Positions 25,590 to 34,444 of a stretch of DNA of 36,866 nucleotides are shown here, piece after piece. Origin of the DNA: Desulfotignum sp. GTDB lineage: Bacteria > Desulfobacterota > Desulfobacteria > Desulfobacterales > Desulfobacteraceae. A model generated the notes under the pieces. It saw only the letters and a list, made by a program, of their open reading frames with translations, made no database searches and had not been told where the DNA came from. Every line of letters begins with the position of its first letter. The first letter of the stretch is position 1. Location of the stretch: positions 1 through 36,866 of the forward strand of contig JAABUB010000031.1 of NCBI GenBank assembly GCA_011389575.1. Reading direction: 5' to 3'. The translations under genes were made by a program, and so were the position numbers.

Positions 25590-26483
25590 TTAAAGGGGAG
25601 GGTTCCTTTTGGGCGATGCCATATAGCCTGCCGCCACTGTGGCGCTGATGATGATAACCCCGCCGGCAAAGGTGTTGAAAGCCGGTATTTCATGAAGGAT
25701 AAAAAACGCCAGGACAATGCCGTATACAGGTTCCAGCCCGGTGATGACCGAGGCGGTCTGGGCCCGGATCTGTTTAAGAGAGCTGATGAACAGGGTATGG
25801 GACAAAGCCGTGCACACCACGCCTAAAAAGATCAGGGCCGGCAGATCTCCCGAAGGCGGAGCAGGGGGATGGAGCAGAACAATGGGCAGAACCAGGCACA
25901 GGGCCGCAAAAGTATTCTGGAAAAAAGCCACTGCCACCGGATCCGATACCCGGGCGTTTTTGCGGTTCACCAGGGCCAGGACGGCAAAGGTGAGACCGGA
26001 CAGGATGCCCAGCAACGCGCCAAATGTGGTTTGGTTGGAGAGATCGATGTCCGGCACTACGAGGCAGATACCGATAAATACCGCCGCTGCCGTATAAATA
26101 TCCCGGCGGTTCAAGGCTTCCTTGAACACCACAGGTTCCATAAAGGTGACAAACAAAGGAAACGAAGAGAATGTCACCAGACCCACAGCCACGCTGGACA
26201 CCTGGATGGACCAGAAAAACAGGACCCAGTGAACTGCCAGCAAAATTCCCTGAAGGATGAACAATCCCAGCATCTGAGGGCTGAATCCTGACAATCTGGT
26301 GCCGGATACGGCCCGGGCATACATTCCCAGGGCCACAGCCCCGAAAAAGGTTCTGCCCAAAACAATGTACAGCGGACCGGCAGCAATGAATTTGCCGAAC
26401 AGCCCGGCCAGGCCGAACAAAAATACTGCACAGTGGATCCGGAATAAGGGATGCGTCACCAGAATGGGCATTTTCAGGGCCAT
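25590..26483 (-). CDS. EamA/DMT-family transporter
   Basis: The 297-aa protein has ten predicted membrane helices arranged as two EamA repeats. The first covers roughly residues 15-140 and the second about 155-290, with the SLKQIRAQTASVITGLEPVYGIVLAFFIL segment typical of the second repeat. Such proteins export metabolites, often amino acids or purines; the substrate cannot be predicted. It lies 13 bp after the end of the EttA-like gene on the same strand, so it may be the last gene of the ridA-ettA transcript. A second, different EamA protein lies at 33336-34220. Confidence 0.9.
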   Translation of the reverse strand: MALKMPILVTHPLFRIHCAVFLFGLAGLFGKFIAAGPLYIVLGRTFFGAVALGMYARAVSGTRLSGFSPQMLGLFILQGILLAVHWVLFFWSIQVSSVAVGLVTFSSFPLFVTFMEPVVFKEALNRRDIYTAAAVFIGICLVVPDIDLSNQTTFGALLGILSGLTFAVLALVNRKNARVSDPVAVAFFQNTFAALCLVLPIVLLHPPAPPSGDLPALIFLGVVCTALSHTLFISSLKQIRAQTASVITGLEPVYGIVLAFFILHEIPAFNTFAGGVIIISATVAAGYMASPKRNPPL

Positions 26484-26496
26484 GGCCGGAAACTGC

Positions 26497-28179
26497 TTAC
26501 CGGGTCAGCTGGGCGTATTTGATGCGGGTCGGGGTTTCCATCTTGAGACCCAGGCGTTTTTTGCGGTCTTTTTCATAGTCGGTATAGGCCCCTTCAAACA
26601 TCAGGGTCTCACTGTTACCTTCAAAAGCCAGGATATGGGTGGCGATGCGGTCTAAAAACCACCTGTCATGGCTGATGATCACAGCGCATCCGGCAAAGTT
26701 TTCCAATGCTTCTTCCAGGGCACGCATGGTATTGACATCCAGGTCATTGGTGGGTTCGTCCAGGAGCAGTACATTGGCCTGTTCCTGGAGTATGCAGGCC
26801 ATGTGCACCCGGTTGCGCTCTCCGCCGGAGAGATCTTCCACTTTTTTCTGCTGGTCAGACCCGGAAAAATTGAATTTTCCCACATAGGCCCGGGCATTGA
26901 TTTCGCGGTCACCAAGAAACAGGGTATCATTGCCTCCGGATATCACTTCATAAATGGTTTTTCCCGGATCCAGAGAATTGCGTTCCTGGTCCACGTAAGC
27001 CAGTTTCACACTTTGTCCCAGTTCGATTTTGCCTGCATCCGGTTTTTCTTTTCCGGTGATCATGTTGAACAAGGTGGTTTTGCCGGCACCGTTGGGGCCG
27101 ACCACTCCCACAATGGCACCAGGGGGAAGGACAAAATTCATGTCTTTGACCAGCAGCTTGTCTTCAAAAGCCTTGGTTACATGCTCCGCCACAATGACCT
27201 TGTCCCCCAGTCGGGGTCCGGAGGGAATAAAGATTTCCATTTCCTTTTCCTGGTCTCTGGCATCTTTTTTGAGCAGGTCTTCATATGCCTTGATTCTGGC
27301 CTTGGATTTGGAGCGTCTGCCTTTGGGTGACATGTTGATCCATTCCAGCTCCCGCTGAAGGGTTTTCTGGCGTTTGCTGTCCCCTTTTTGTTCAATGGCC
27401 AGGCGCTGGTGTTTTTGTTCCAGCCAGGAGGAATAATTGCCTTTCCAGGGAATGCCTTCCCCCCGGTCCAGCTCCAGGATCCATCCCGCCACATTGTCCA
27501 GAAAATACCGGTCATGGGTTACGGCAATGATGGTGCCCTGGTACCGGTTTAAATGTTCTTCCAGCCAGGCCACGGATTCCGCATCCAGATGGTTGGTGGG
27601 TTCATCCAGCAAAAGGATGTCGGGTTTGGAAAGCAGAAGCCGGCACAGGGCCACCCTGCGCTTTTCACCTCCGGAAATCACGGCTACCCTGGTGTCTTCC
27701 GGGGGGCACCGCAGCGCATCCATGGCCATTTTCAACCGGGCATCCAGGTCCCAGGCATCCAAGTGGTCCAGCTGTTCCTGAATTTTTCCCTGGCGCTCGA
27801 TGAGTCGGTCCATCTCATCATCTGACATGGGTTCGGCAAATGCTTCAGAGACCTTTTCATATTCCGCCAGCAGGTCCACGGTTTCCTGGACTCCTTCTTC
27901 CACCACTTCTCTGACGGTTTTTGCAGAATCCACCAGGGGTTCTTGTTCCAGAAACCCGATGGTATATCCTTTGGATAAAATGGTTTCACCGGAAAATTGC
28001 GTGTCTTTTCCTGCCATGATCTTCAACAGCGAGCTTTTTCCCGAGCCGTTGAGGCCCAGGACCCCGATTTTGGCCCCGTAAAAATAAGACAGGGAAATAT
28101 CTTTAAGTACCTGGCGCTTGCCGTGAAACTTGCTTACATTGATCATGGAGTAAATAATTTTTTTGGTATCTTCTGTCAT
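26497..28179 (-). CDS. ettA: EttA-like ABC-F translation factor
   Basis: The 560-aa product, started at 28179 where MTEDTKKIIYSMINVSKFHG begins, matches EttA in length and order. The first ABC domain has GLNGSGKSS (42-50) and ISGGEKRRVALCRLL. The P-site tRNA-interaction motif WINMSPKGRRSKSKARI follows, and the second ABC domain has GPNGAGKTT and LSGGERNRVHMA. EttA binds the ribosomal E site and gates entry into elongation according to ATP/ADP. The open frame extends 39 codons further upstream, but these overlap ridA and lack the conserved start. An AAGGGA lies before the ATG. The gene follows ridA by 10 bp, so the two probably share a transcript. Confidence 0.95.
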   Translation of the reverse strand: MTEDTKKIIYSMINVSKFHGKRQVLKDISLSYFYGAKIGVLGLNGSGKSSLLKIMAGKDTQFSGETILSKGYTIGFLEQEPLVDSAKTVREVVEEGVQETVDLLAEYEKVSEAFAEPMSDDEMDRLIERQGKIQEQLDHLDAWDLDARLKMAMDALRCPPEDTRVAVISGGEKRRVALCRLLLSKPDILLLDEPTNHLDAESVAWLEEHLNRYQGTIIAVTHDRYFLDNVAGWILELDRGEGIPWKGNYSSWLEQKHQRLAIEQKGDSKRQKTLQRELEWINMSPKGRRSKSKARIKAYEDLLKKDARDQEKEMEIFIPSGPRLGDKVIVAEHVTKAFEDKLLVKDMNFVLPPGAIVGVVGPNGAGKTTLFNMITGKEKPDAGKIELGQSVKLAYVDQERNSLDPGKTIYEVISGGNDTLFLGDREINARAYVGKFNFSGSDQQKKVEDLSGGERNRVHMACILQEQANVLLLDEPTNDLDVNTMRALEEALENFAGCAVIISHDRWFLDRIATHILAFEGNSETLMFEGAYTDYEKDRKKRLGLKMETPTRIKYAQLTR

Positions 28180-28189
28180 GTTTTTTCCC

Positions 28190-28567
28190 TTATCCTGTAA
28201 CAGCAATGCATTCAATTTCCACCAGGGCATCTTTGGGCAGCCGGCCCACTTCAAAGGCGGATCTGGCAGGTTTATGTCCTGCCAGGGCTTTTTCATATAC
28301 CGTGTTCATGCCGGCAAAGTCATCCATGGATGCCAGAAATACCGTGGCTTTCAGGATTTTGTCCAGACCGGAGCCTGCAGCTGCAAGCACGGCAGCCACA
28401 TTTTTCATGACCTGTTCGGTCTGGGCTTCAATGGTATTTCCTGTGATTTCCATGGTTTCAGGATCCAGGGGGATCTGGCCGGAGGCGAACACCAGGTTTC
28501 CCTGGACAATGGCATGGCTGTATGGACCGATAGCGGCGGGTGCCGTGGGTGCGGTTATAATGTTCAT
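28190..28567 (-). CDS. ridA: RidA-family reactive-intermediate deaminase
   Basis: This 125-aa protein is colinear with RidA/YjgF. It has the N-terminal AIGPYSHAI motif, ASGQIPLDPETMEI, the conserved Arg102 in PARSAFEVGRLPKDALVEIE and Glu118. RidA hydrolyses 2-aminoacrylate and related enamines made by PLP enzymes, protecting the cell. AAGGAGA lies before the ATG at 28567. The gene is directly upstream of ettA on the same strand. Upstream is a 201-bp gap containing the REP-like dyad. Confidence 0.95.
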   Translation of the reverse strand: MNIITAPTAPAAIGPYSHAIVQGNLVFASGQIPLDPETMEITGNTIEAQTEQVMKNVAAVLAAAGSGLDKILKATVFLASMDDFAGMNTVYEKALAGHKPARSAFEVGRLPKDALVEIECIAVTG

Positions 28568-28684
28568 TGTATCTCCTTAAAAATTATGTTTGGTTTGTTT
28601 TTTATCTTTCGGACTTTTGGTAGCCCCGCAGGGGTTTGTATTATTGCGGTTTTCATCTAAAAATGCTGTTTATCGCATGTCAAG

Positions 28685-28756
28685 CAGGCTTGTTTTATTG
28701 TGTTTTTTATCCACATTCTGTTCATACATGACAAAAAGTGCAATAACGCAAGCCTG
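28685..28756. repeat. REP-like extragenic palindrome
   Basis: CAGGCTTGTTTTATTG at 28685-28700 and CAATAACGCAAGCCTG at 28741-28756 are inverted arms that agree at 14 of 16 positions, with 40 bases between them. The right arm continues as ACCCCA, giving the CAAGCCTGACCCC end that I associate with REP sequences of RAYT-type (TnpA-REP) transposases in related bacteria. No transposase is encoded nearby. Between the arms there is a further imperfect dyad. It sits in the gap between the helicase and ridA genes and could also act as a weak terminator for the former. Confidence 0.5.
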
Positions 28757-28768
28757 ACCCCACCTTGT

Positions 28769-30883
28769 TCAATGGTACTGGCTGATGACCGGCTCTTTGA
28801 GAATCAGCTCAATGGCCTGTTTTGCCGCCCCGGCCACCCGGGGAAAATTCTGATCGATTTTGGCGATCTGGCGCAGGTTTTCTGCGGTACGCAGGATCAG
28901 CCTTGCAAAATCGCCTTCCGCATAATCAGCTCCGGCCATAAGTTCTTCCCAGGGGGTGTCGTGGGCCCAGAAATACATGAGTAACGCCGGCTGGACAAAA
29001 AGGTTGGGCGCTGAAAAGCCACTGGACAGCAATTTCATGGCAAAGGGTTTCAATCCTTTTCTCACATCCAAAAAGCATTCCTTGAGCCGTTTGGGGAGGG
29101 TGCCTTCAAAAAGCAGGTCATCCTTGAATTCTTTTTCATTGACAAATGCCGCCATGATGGCCGCCAGCAGAGCCGGGTCCTGGTCCGGCAGAAGGTTGAG
29201 TCTGATGCCCTGGGCCACCAGCAACGGGGAGTCAATTCTGAGTTTTGAGGTCCACAGGCCGTCTTCTGTGAGGTTGCCGTCATCGGTGATAAAGCCTTCC
29301 TGGGCCATAAAAGCCATATGGGCCAGAAAATCGTTCCACAGGTGTGCCAGATCCAGGCCGAACCTTTTCCTGGCTGCTTTGGAGCGTTTTCTTCCCGCAG
29401 TGATGAGGTAGGAGGCAAATGAGTTGTCCAGCAGGGTACGGATCTGGTCAGGAGTATGGGAAAGCAGCAGGTTCAGTACCATGGAAAAATCAATTTTGAT
29501 CTGGCTGTCCACATCCAGGGCAGGGGCATTTACCAGTGCGGCAATTTGTTTCAGATCCATGAATTTGCCCGGCAGCACCAGGGCGAATCCGACATTGTCC
29601 ATGCCCCGGCGGCCGGCACGGCCGGCCATCTGCTGGAATTCACTGGGGGTCAGGGACTGGAAATCCACGCCGTTATACCGGTCGGAATTTAAAATCACCA
29701 CAGACCGGGCCGGAAAATTTACCCCTGCGGCCACTGTGGAGGTGGCAAACATGGCATTGAGCAATCCTTTTGCCATCAGGGTTTCCACCACCACCTTCCA
29801 TGCCGGCAGATGGCCGCTGTGGTGGGCGGCACACCCTTTACGTTCCAGATCCCGGCAGTGGGGATGCCCGCTCAGGTGGGAATTGCCCGCCACAAGTTCA
29901 TCCAGGGTCTGCTTGAGGGCCGCTTTTTTTTTGGGGGTTTTGTTGAGCAGATCCGGGTTGCACAACCGCAGGGCCTGGTCGCATTCAGCCCGGGATTTTA
30001 AAAAAAAGATGGCAGGCAGCAGATCATATCTGTCCATGATGGCAAGGATTTGTCCAAAATCAGGCAGCCTTCCCGGTGGTGCCAGGACAGGTTGTTTTTT
30101 GCTGTTTGCATAGGCAAACACCTTGTCGTGGAGCTTGGGTGCGGGGCCGGGGGCTTTTTTCAGCAAAGGATACAGGGTGCCGGAGGGGTGCAGAAATATG
30201 GGATGCAGGGGAACGGGCCGCCGCTTGTTTTCCACAATGCAGCAGGGTCTGCCCCGGATGGCGGTCAGCCATCCGGCAATCTGGTCGGAATTGCCGATGG
30301 TGGCGGACAGCAAAAGCAAAGGTATGCGCACCGGCAGGTAGATCATGATCTCTTCCCATACCACCCCGCGTTCCGCGTCCCCGAGAAAATGGGCCTCATC
30401 CAGGATGATCAGGTCGCAGTTCAGGCTTTCTCCCGTGTGCATGGCATCATACAGCTGGTTTCTCAGGATTTCCGTGGTGCCGATGATGACAGCGGCATTT
30501 GTATTCTCTTTTATATCGCCGGTGAGTATCCCTACGTTCTCAGAACCGAACAACTGGGAAAACCGTGTATGGATGGAGTTGGTCAATGCCTTGAGCGGGG
30601 TGGCATACCAGATTCTGCCGTTTTTTTCCAGGGATTTTCTGGTCACTTCTTCGGCAATCCAGGTTTTGCCGGCACCAGTGGGGGCGGTCACCAGGCAGTC
30701 TGTTTCCTGGATGGCCCGGACGGCTTCCATCTGAAATGGATCCGGCACAAAAGGTTTGTCTTCAGGTACACCGATTTTTTCAAATATGCGTAAAAGCCCT
30801 TTGTCCGCACCAGGCTTCATGGGCGGTATGTTTTTTGGTTTTTGCCGGGATTTGTTTCCCCTGTGGTATCGGTTTGATTTCAT
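28769..30883 (-). CDS. Ski2-like DEAD/DEAH-box RNA helicase
   Basis: The 704-aa protein shows superfamily 2 motifs in order: Q-like FQMEA near 50, TAPTGAGKT (66-74), LDEAH (161-165), SATIGN (193-198), HHSG, TSTVAAGVNFPARSVVI and QMAGRAGRRGMDNVG (near 415-430). The last two have the Ski2/Mtr4-type form. A C-terminal helical region with the final RTAENLRQIAKIDQNF segment resembles the DSHCT end of that group. It probably unwinds RNA in the cytoplasm. The protein is shorter than Mtr4 and lacks a recognisable arch domain. The basic N-terminus (SNRYHRGNKSRQKPK) could bind nucleic acid. It stands alone, and no exoribonuclease gene is nearby. Confidence 0.88.
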   Translation of the reverse strand: MKSNRYHRGNKSRQKPKNIPPMKPGADKGLLRIFEKIGVPEDKPFVPDPFQMEAVRAIQETDCLVTAPTGAGKTWIAEEVTRKSLEKNGRIWYATPLKALTNSIHTRFSQLFGSENVGILTGDIKENTNAAVIIGTTEILRNQLYDAMHTGESLNCDLIILDEAHFLGDAERGVVWEEIMIYLPVRIPLLLLSATIGNSDQIAGWLTAIRGRPCCIVENKRRPVPLHPIFLHPSGTLYPLLKKAPGPAPKLHDKVFAYANSKKQPVLAPPGRLPDFGQILAIMDRYDLLPAIFFLKSRAECDQALRLCNPDLLNKTPKKKAALKQTLDELVAGNSHLSGHPHCRDLERKGCAAHHSGHLPAWKVVVETLMAKGLLNAMFATSTVAAGVNFPARSVVILNSDRYNGVDFQSLTPSEFQQMAGRAGRRGMDNVGFALVLPGKFMDLKQIAALVNAPALDVDSQIKIDFSMVLNLLLSHTPDQIRTLLDNSFASYLITAGRKRSKAARKRFGLDLAHLWNDFLAHMAFMAQEGFITDDGNLTEDGLWTSKLRIDSPLLVAQGIRLNLLPDQDPALLAAIMAAFVNEKEFKDDLLFEGTLPKRLKECFLDVRKGLKPFAMKLLSSGFSAPNLFVQPALLMYFWAHDTPWEELMAGADYAEGDFARLILRTAENLRQIAKIDQNFPRVAGAAKQAIELILKEPVISQYH

Positions 30884-30960
30884 ATCGCATGATTGTAATC
30901 AATATCAGCCAATTGTGCAAGACCTGTTAGCGGCAGGAAAAATTAAGGGTTACATCCGCA

Positions 30961-31188
30961 TTATACGGCATTTTTTAAGTTAAGTATTTTGGCTTGTGAT
31001 GATTCCAATATGGAATCGCGAAGAAAAGCACTTGCCTCTAATATTTCTATGCCGATCAACTCACCATTTTCATTCAACTCGGCTGTGATATTTGGGCTCA
31101 GCTCAATGCTGTCAGCTTCTTTCTCCTCAGAGATAACTATGTGCAGGATATCTTTATCGTTAAAGTATGTCATTTTTGTTTTATCCAT
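30961..31188 (-). CDS. DUF2283-family protein, antitoxin-like
   Basis: The ATG at 31188 is selected because GGAGG lies 8 bases upstream; the open frame extends further but overlaps the DUF4258 gene. The 75-aa product contains TYFNDKDILHIVI, the central AELNENGELIGIEILEAS and a C-terminal helix, the DUF2283 pattern. DUF2283 genes are frequently adjacent to DUF4258 genes and the pair is regarded as a probable toxin-antitoxin module. Here the gene begins within the last codons of the upstream frame (8-nt overlap), supporting coupled translation of the pair. The function is inferred only from the family. Confidence 0.8.
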   Translation of the reverse strand: MDKTKMTYFNDKDILHIVISEEKEADSIELSPNITAELNENGELIGIEILEASAFLRDSILESSQAKILNLKNAV

Positions 31189-31469
31189 ATATAAACCTCC
31201 CTGTTTTAAGTCGGAAATTAATCTGTTGTCGCGTTGTTGCATGAATTGTGATAGGTGTTATTTCACTTCCATGTTTCTCATATGGAATTATTACCAGTCT
31301 TTCACCGTGTTTGCCTACGACAATTACGCGTTGGGTCGTTGTATCGAAGTATCTTTCCCCAGCGTGCCGGAATATATTTTCAATCTTTGAAAGTTCAAAC
31401 CCCCCTTAATTCGGCTCTGTATTTCATATATTCAGTCCATACAATAACAGAATTTTCAGGGTTTGCCAT
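31181..31469 (-). pseudogene. DUF4258-family toxin-like gene broken by a frameshift at a G6 run
   Basis: From the ATG at 31469 the frame reads MANPENSVIVWTEYMKYRAELRGV and stops at 31395-31397. Immediately before the stop, the coding strand has six G's (C6 at 31400-31405 on the plus strand). Removing one G restores FELSKIENIFRHAGERYF and the rest of a DUF4258-like domain, with VVGKHGERLVIIPYEKHG and TIHATTRQQINFRLKTGRF, ending at 31181. The restored protein has 95 residues, normal for the family. GGAGGG precedes the ATG. Either this is a real inactivating insertion, a slippage-controlled gene, or a sequencing error in a homopolymer. Confidence 0.75.
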
Positions 31470-31486
31470 ATTCCCTCCAAATTTTT

Positions 31487-31498
31487 ATACGTATTATA
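31487..31498 (-). promoter_or_regulatory. -10 element and palindrome before the DUF4258/DUF2283 pair
   Basis: On the minus strand a perfect TATAAT (31493-31498) lies about 24 bases before the DUF4258 ATG. It overlaps a palindromic ATACGTAT at 31487-31494. Toxin-antitoxin pairs usually repress their own promoter at such sites. No convincing -35 was found. The remaining 31499-31600 stretch shows nothing I can name. Confidence 0.4.
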
Positions 31499-31600
31499 CC
31501 CTATATCGTCCATTTCAGGGTAATATTATTTTTTGGATAACATCTCTTTGTCCATTTCTGCCCGGGCCGGCTGCCGCAGATAACAAGCAGTAGCACCCCC

Positions 31601-33304
31601 CTATGGTGTCATCTCATAAGCGTCTTTCAGGGCCATGACATGGTTTTCCCAGATCCGGTTGAACCGGTCGGTGTCTGTGACCGGTTTTTTAATCATTGCC
31701 ATGCAAAAATCCATCTGGGCTTTGGTGGTGCCGGGTCTGGCATACAGTTTCAAGGCGAATTCACTGAAGTCTCTGATCATGACATCAAAGATCTGTTCCA
31801 GTAGATCCGGATCGATTTTGTCCATGTGATATTTTTCAATGATAAGCTGGCCGTAAGCCACCAGGGTGAACAATTCTCCCAGATACAGCAGAAAATCCAT
31901 GTTCTTTGTCTGGTCCCCGTCCGGGGTGGCTTTCATGAGCATCCGGGCCAGCTGGTCGATCTGCTCTTTAAAGACATTAACATTGGGCAGGTCCACACTG
32001 TCATAGGCCAGGTGATAATCATGGAACTGGATTTTGCCCAGGCCTTTTGTTGCTCCCTGGTTGAACAAAAATGTATCACATGCCGGATCATCGCGCCGGG
32101 GGATTTCCGGAAACGTACCGGGGTTGAAAAAATAGTTTGCCATGAACTTGATGATCAACGCCATGTTCACATGGACCGTTCCTTCCAGCTTGGGCAAAGA
32201 CCTGATATCTGTGGCTGCCATCTCAAAATAGGTGTCTTTTTCAAATCCTCTTGCCGCAATCACATCCCAGATCAGGTTGATGACATTTTCGCCTTCACAG
32301 GTGACCTTCATTTTTACCATGGGGTTGTAGAGCAGATACCGCCGGTCATCGGGCGATGCACACCGGAAATAATCAGCCGCTCTCAGGGAAAAGATCTTCA
32401 TGGCAGCCAGACGGACATAGGCATCCACGAACAGCCGGCGTATATGGGGAAAATCGGTGACCCATCTGCCGTACAGGTTCCGGCCGGCCGCATGGTTGAG
32501 ACCTTCATAAAACGCATGGGTACAGATACCGATGGATGCCCAGCCCAGGTTGAATTTTCCCACGTTGATGGTATTCAGGGCGCTGTCCCAGGCAGCCCGG
32601 CCTGTGGACATGATATCCGCATCGGTCACAGGATATCCGTTCAGGGCATATTCTGCCACATATCCTTCCCAGTCCACCACGTTCTGGACCAGTTCATAAT
32701 TGTCATGGGCAGGATCTGCCGCAAAAAATACATATTCATCGGTTTCCGAGTTTTTGCCGAAGGTGGACACAATGCCGGCCTGGTTGGCATTGCCGATATA
32801 ATATTTGCCGCCGTCAGCCACATATTGTCCCTCCCCCAGGAAGGTCAATGCCATGTCCGAGGCGTAAAGATCTGCTCCATGGTCTTTTTCAGACAAACCA
32901 AAGGCAAAGATATGTCCCTCTTTTAACAGGTGCGCGGTTTTTTCCTTGAGCTGCTCATTTTCCCCCATCCAGATGGGTCCCAGTCCCAGGATGGATACCT
33001 GCCAGGCATACCAGTGGGCCAGGTTATAAAAGCTTAAGATTTCATTGAAATCACAGATCCTTCTGGTATCCCACCGGGCGTTTTCATTGTCTTTGGCATA
33101 TTTTTCCGGGGTGAGCAGGGTGGCAAAAATCTGATTTTCCTTTAAAAAATCCAGAAAATCCTGGTACCAGACCCGTTGGTGAAAATCTGATTTTAACCGG
33201 TTTTTCCCCCGGGTTTCAAAATATGCAATGGTTTTTTTCATGATCTGCCTGGAGGCCGGGTCCAGGTGGTCATAGGTGGCTGTCTTTGGATTGAATAAAA
33301 TCAT
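31601..33304 (-). CDS. Long acyl-CoA dehydrogenase-family flavoprotein
   Basis: The 567-aa protein is larger than the usual ~390-aa acyl-CoA dehydrogenase, because of an extended N-terminus and C-terminus. FAFGLSEKDHGADLYA near residue 135 is the flavin-binding beta-domain segment. ARGFEKDTYFEMAATDIRSLPKLEGTVHVNMAL corresponds to the substrate and flavin loop before the C-terminal helices. It should oxidise an acyl-CoA with FAD and pass electrons to ETF. The substrate is unknown, and the catalytic Glu cannot be assigned with certainty. It lies 31 bp after the EamA gene on the same strand; AAAGGA precedes the ATG. No ETF or thiolase gene is nearby. Confidence 0.88.
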   Translation of the reverse strand: MILFNPKTATYDHLDPASRQIMKKTIAYFETRGKNRLKSDFHQRVWYQDFLDFLKENQIFATLLTPEKYAKDNENARWDTRRICDFNEILSFYNLAHWYAWQVSILGLGPIWMGENEQLKEKTAHLLKEGHIFAFGLSEKDHGADLYASDMALTFLGEGQYVADGGKYYIGNANQAGIVSTFGKNSETDEYVFFAADPAHDNYELVQNVVDWEGYVAEYALNGYPVTDADIMSTGRAAWDSALNTINVGKFNLGWASIGICTHAFYEGLNHAAGRNLYGRWVTDFPHIRRLFVDAYVRLAAMKIFSLRAADYFRCASPDDRRYLLYNPMVKMKVTCEGENVINLIWDVIAARGFEKDTYFEMAATDIRSLPKLEGTVHVNMALIIKFMANYFFNPGTFPEIPRRDDPACDTFLFNQGATKGLGKIQFHDYHLAYDSVDLPNVNVFKEQIDQLARMLMKATPDGDQTKNMDFLLYLGELFTLVAYGQLIIEKYHMDKIDPDLLEQIFDVMIRDFSEFALKLYARPGTTKAQMDFCMAMIKKPVTDTDRFNRIWENHVMALKDAYEMTP

Positions 33305-33335
33305 GCGTTGGTTCCTTTATCCGGTTGTATGCAAC

Positions 33336-34220
33336 TTATTTTAATGTAACCCGGCCCAGCCGGTGCATGGCCAGGCCGGAGCCCACAATGAGCAGACCTC
33401 CGGCAAAAAGATGCCAGGAGACCGGTTCCATAAGAAAAACAATACCCACCACAGCCGTAAAAATGGTTTCACTGGACATGTAGGCGGCCCCTTCAAAACC
33501 CCTGCAGAAGAAAAACCCCTGGTTCATGAGCAGCTGGGCTGCAACAGATACTGCGATAATTCCTCCGATCATGGCCCATTCAACAGCAGAAGCGGGAACG
33601 ATCGGGTGGGAGAGGCAATAGGGAAGGGTGGCCAAAGTGCCCATGATGCAGAAATAAAAATAGATGATCACCGGGCCGTTGTGTTCCCGCAAAGACCGGA
33701 TAATGGTGACCGTGAATCCGGCCAGCAGCGCCCCGATAATGGCCATGGCCTGGCCCAGGGCATTGGCGGACAGCCGGAAATCAAACAGAATGGCCACCCC
33801 TGCCAGAAGCACGGCAATGCAGGCTATCTGCAGATTGTTCACCTGTTCTTTGTATATGATGAACCCGAACAGGGCGGCAAAGGCAGGATAGGAATAAAAC
33901 AGCACCACTGCGGTGGACATGGGCAGGGTGCGCAGGGCAGACACCACAAAAAAAAAGGCCAGAGATCCGGCACAGCCCCTGAGTATCAGCAGCGGGATTT
34001 TGTGTCCTTTAAAGGGATTTTTTCTGCGGCTGAACACGGTTGTCAGCACAAGGATCCCGCCAAAGCAGCGGATAAACCCCAGATGCCAGACCGTGTAATG
34101 CTCCGGCATCAGTTTGACCAAGGTGGACATGAGGGTAAAAAAAAGGGCGGCAGACAGCATGAACAAAGGTCCGGCGATCCGGGCATCCATGAGAACGGTG
34201 CGGGTTGTGGATGGTTGCAT
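33336..34220 (-). CDS. EamA/DMT-family transporter (second copy)
   Basis: I start at 34220 (MQPSTTRTVLMDARIAGPLF), because the longer frame has a poor start region and AAGGA lies upstream of this ATG. The 294-aa product has ten hydrophobic helices in two EamA repeats, with FIRCFGGILVL and FFVVSALRTLPMSTAVVLFYSYPAF in the first. It is not closely similar to the 25590-26483 protein. It probably exports small metabolites. Being directly upstream of the long acyl-CoA dehydrogenase, it may be co-transcribed. The 224-bp gap to the divergent cyclase gene carries A/T-rich promoter-like sequence but no element clear enough to call. Confidence 0.9.
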   Translation of the reverse strand: MQPSTTRTVLMDARIAGPLFMLSAALFFTLMSTLVKLMPEHYTVWHLGFIRCFGGILVLTTVFSRRKNPFKGHKIPLLILRGCAGSLAFFFVVSALRTLPMSTAVVLFYSYPAFAALFGFIIYKEQVNNLQIACIAVLLAGVAILFDFRLSANALGQAMAIIGALLAGFTVTIIRSLREHNGPVIIYFYFCIMGTLATLPYCLSHPIVPASAVEWAMIGGIIAVSVAAQLLMNQGFFFCRGFEGAAYMSSETIFTAVVGIVFLMEPVSWHLFAGGLLIVGSGLAMHRLGRVTLK

Positions 34221-34444
34221 ATGTGAGGGTCCTTGATATTCATGGTTCCGGCCAATTGTGTAAAATAGACCCGGCACCCATATCTGTCAAACAGAATTTT
34301 AACAACCCCGGGGTTTGGGAACCTATGGATTTTTTCAGTGGATACCTCCGGAAAATGGTGTTATGTTTAAGTACTGTTAAATTTAAGGTAAAATTCAATT
34401 AAAATATTTGCAAAACTCCGCATATTTATACCAAAAGGGGCTGT

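Noticed and set aside
33363..34226. Long plus-strand frame antisense to the EamA gene
   Set aside because: It has low-complexity Gly/His/Gln-rich composition typical of antisense shadows, and the minus strand encodes a clear ten-helix transporter.
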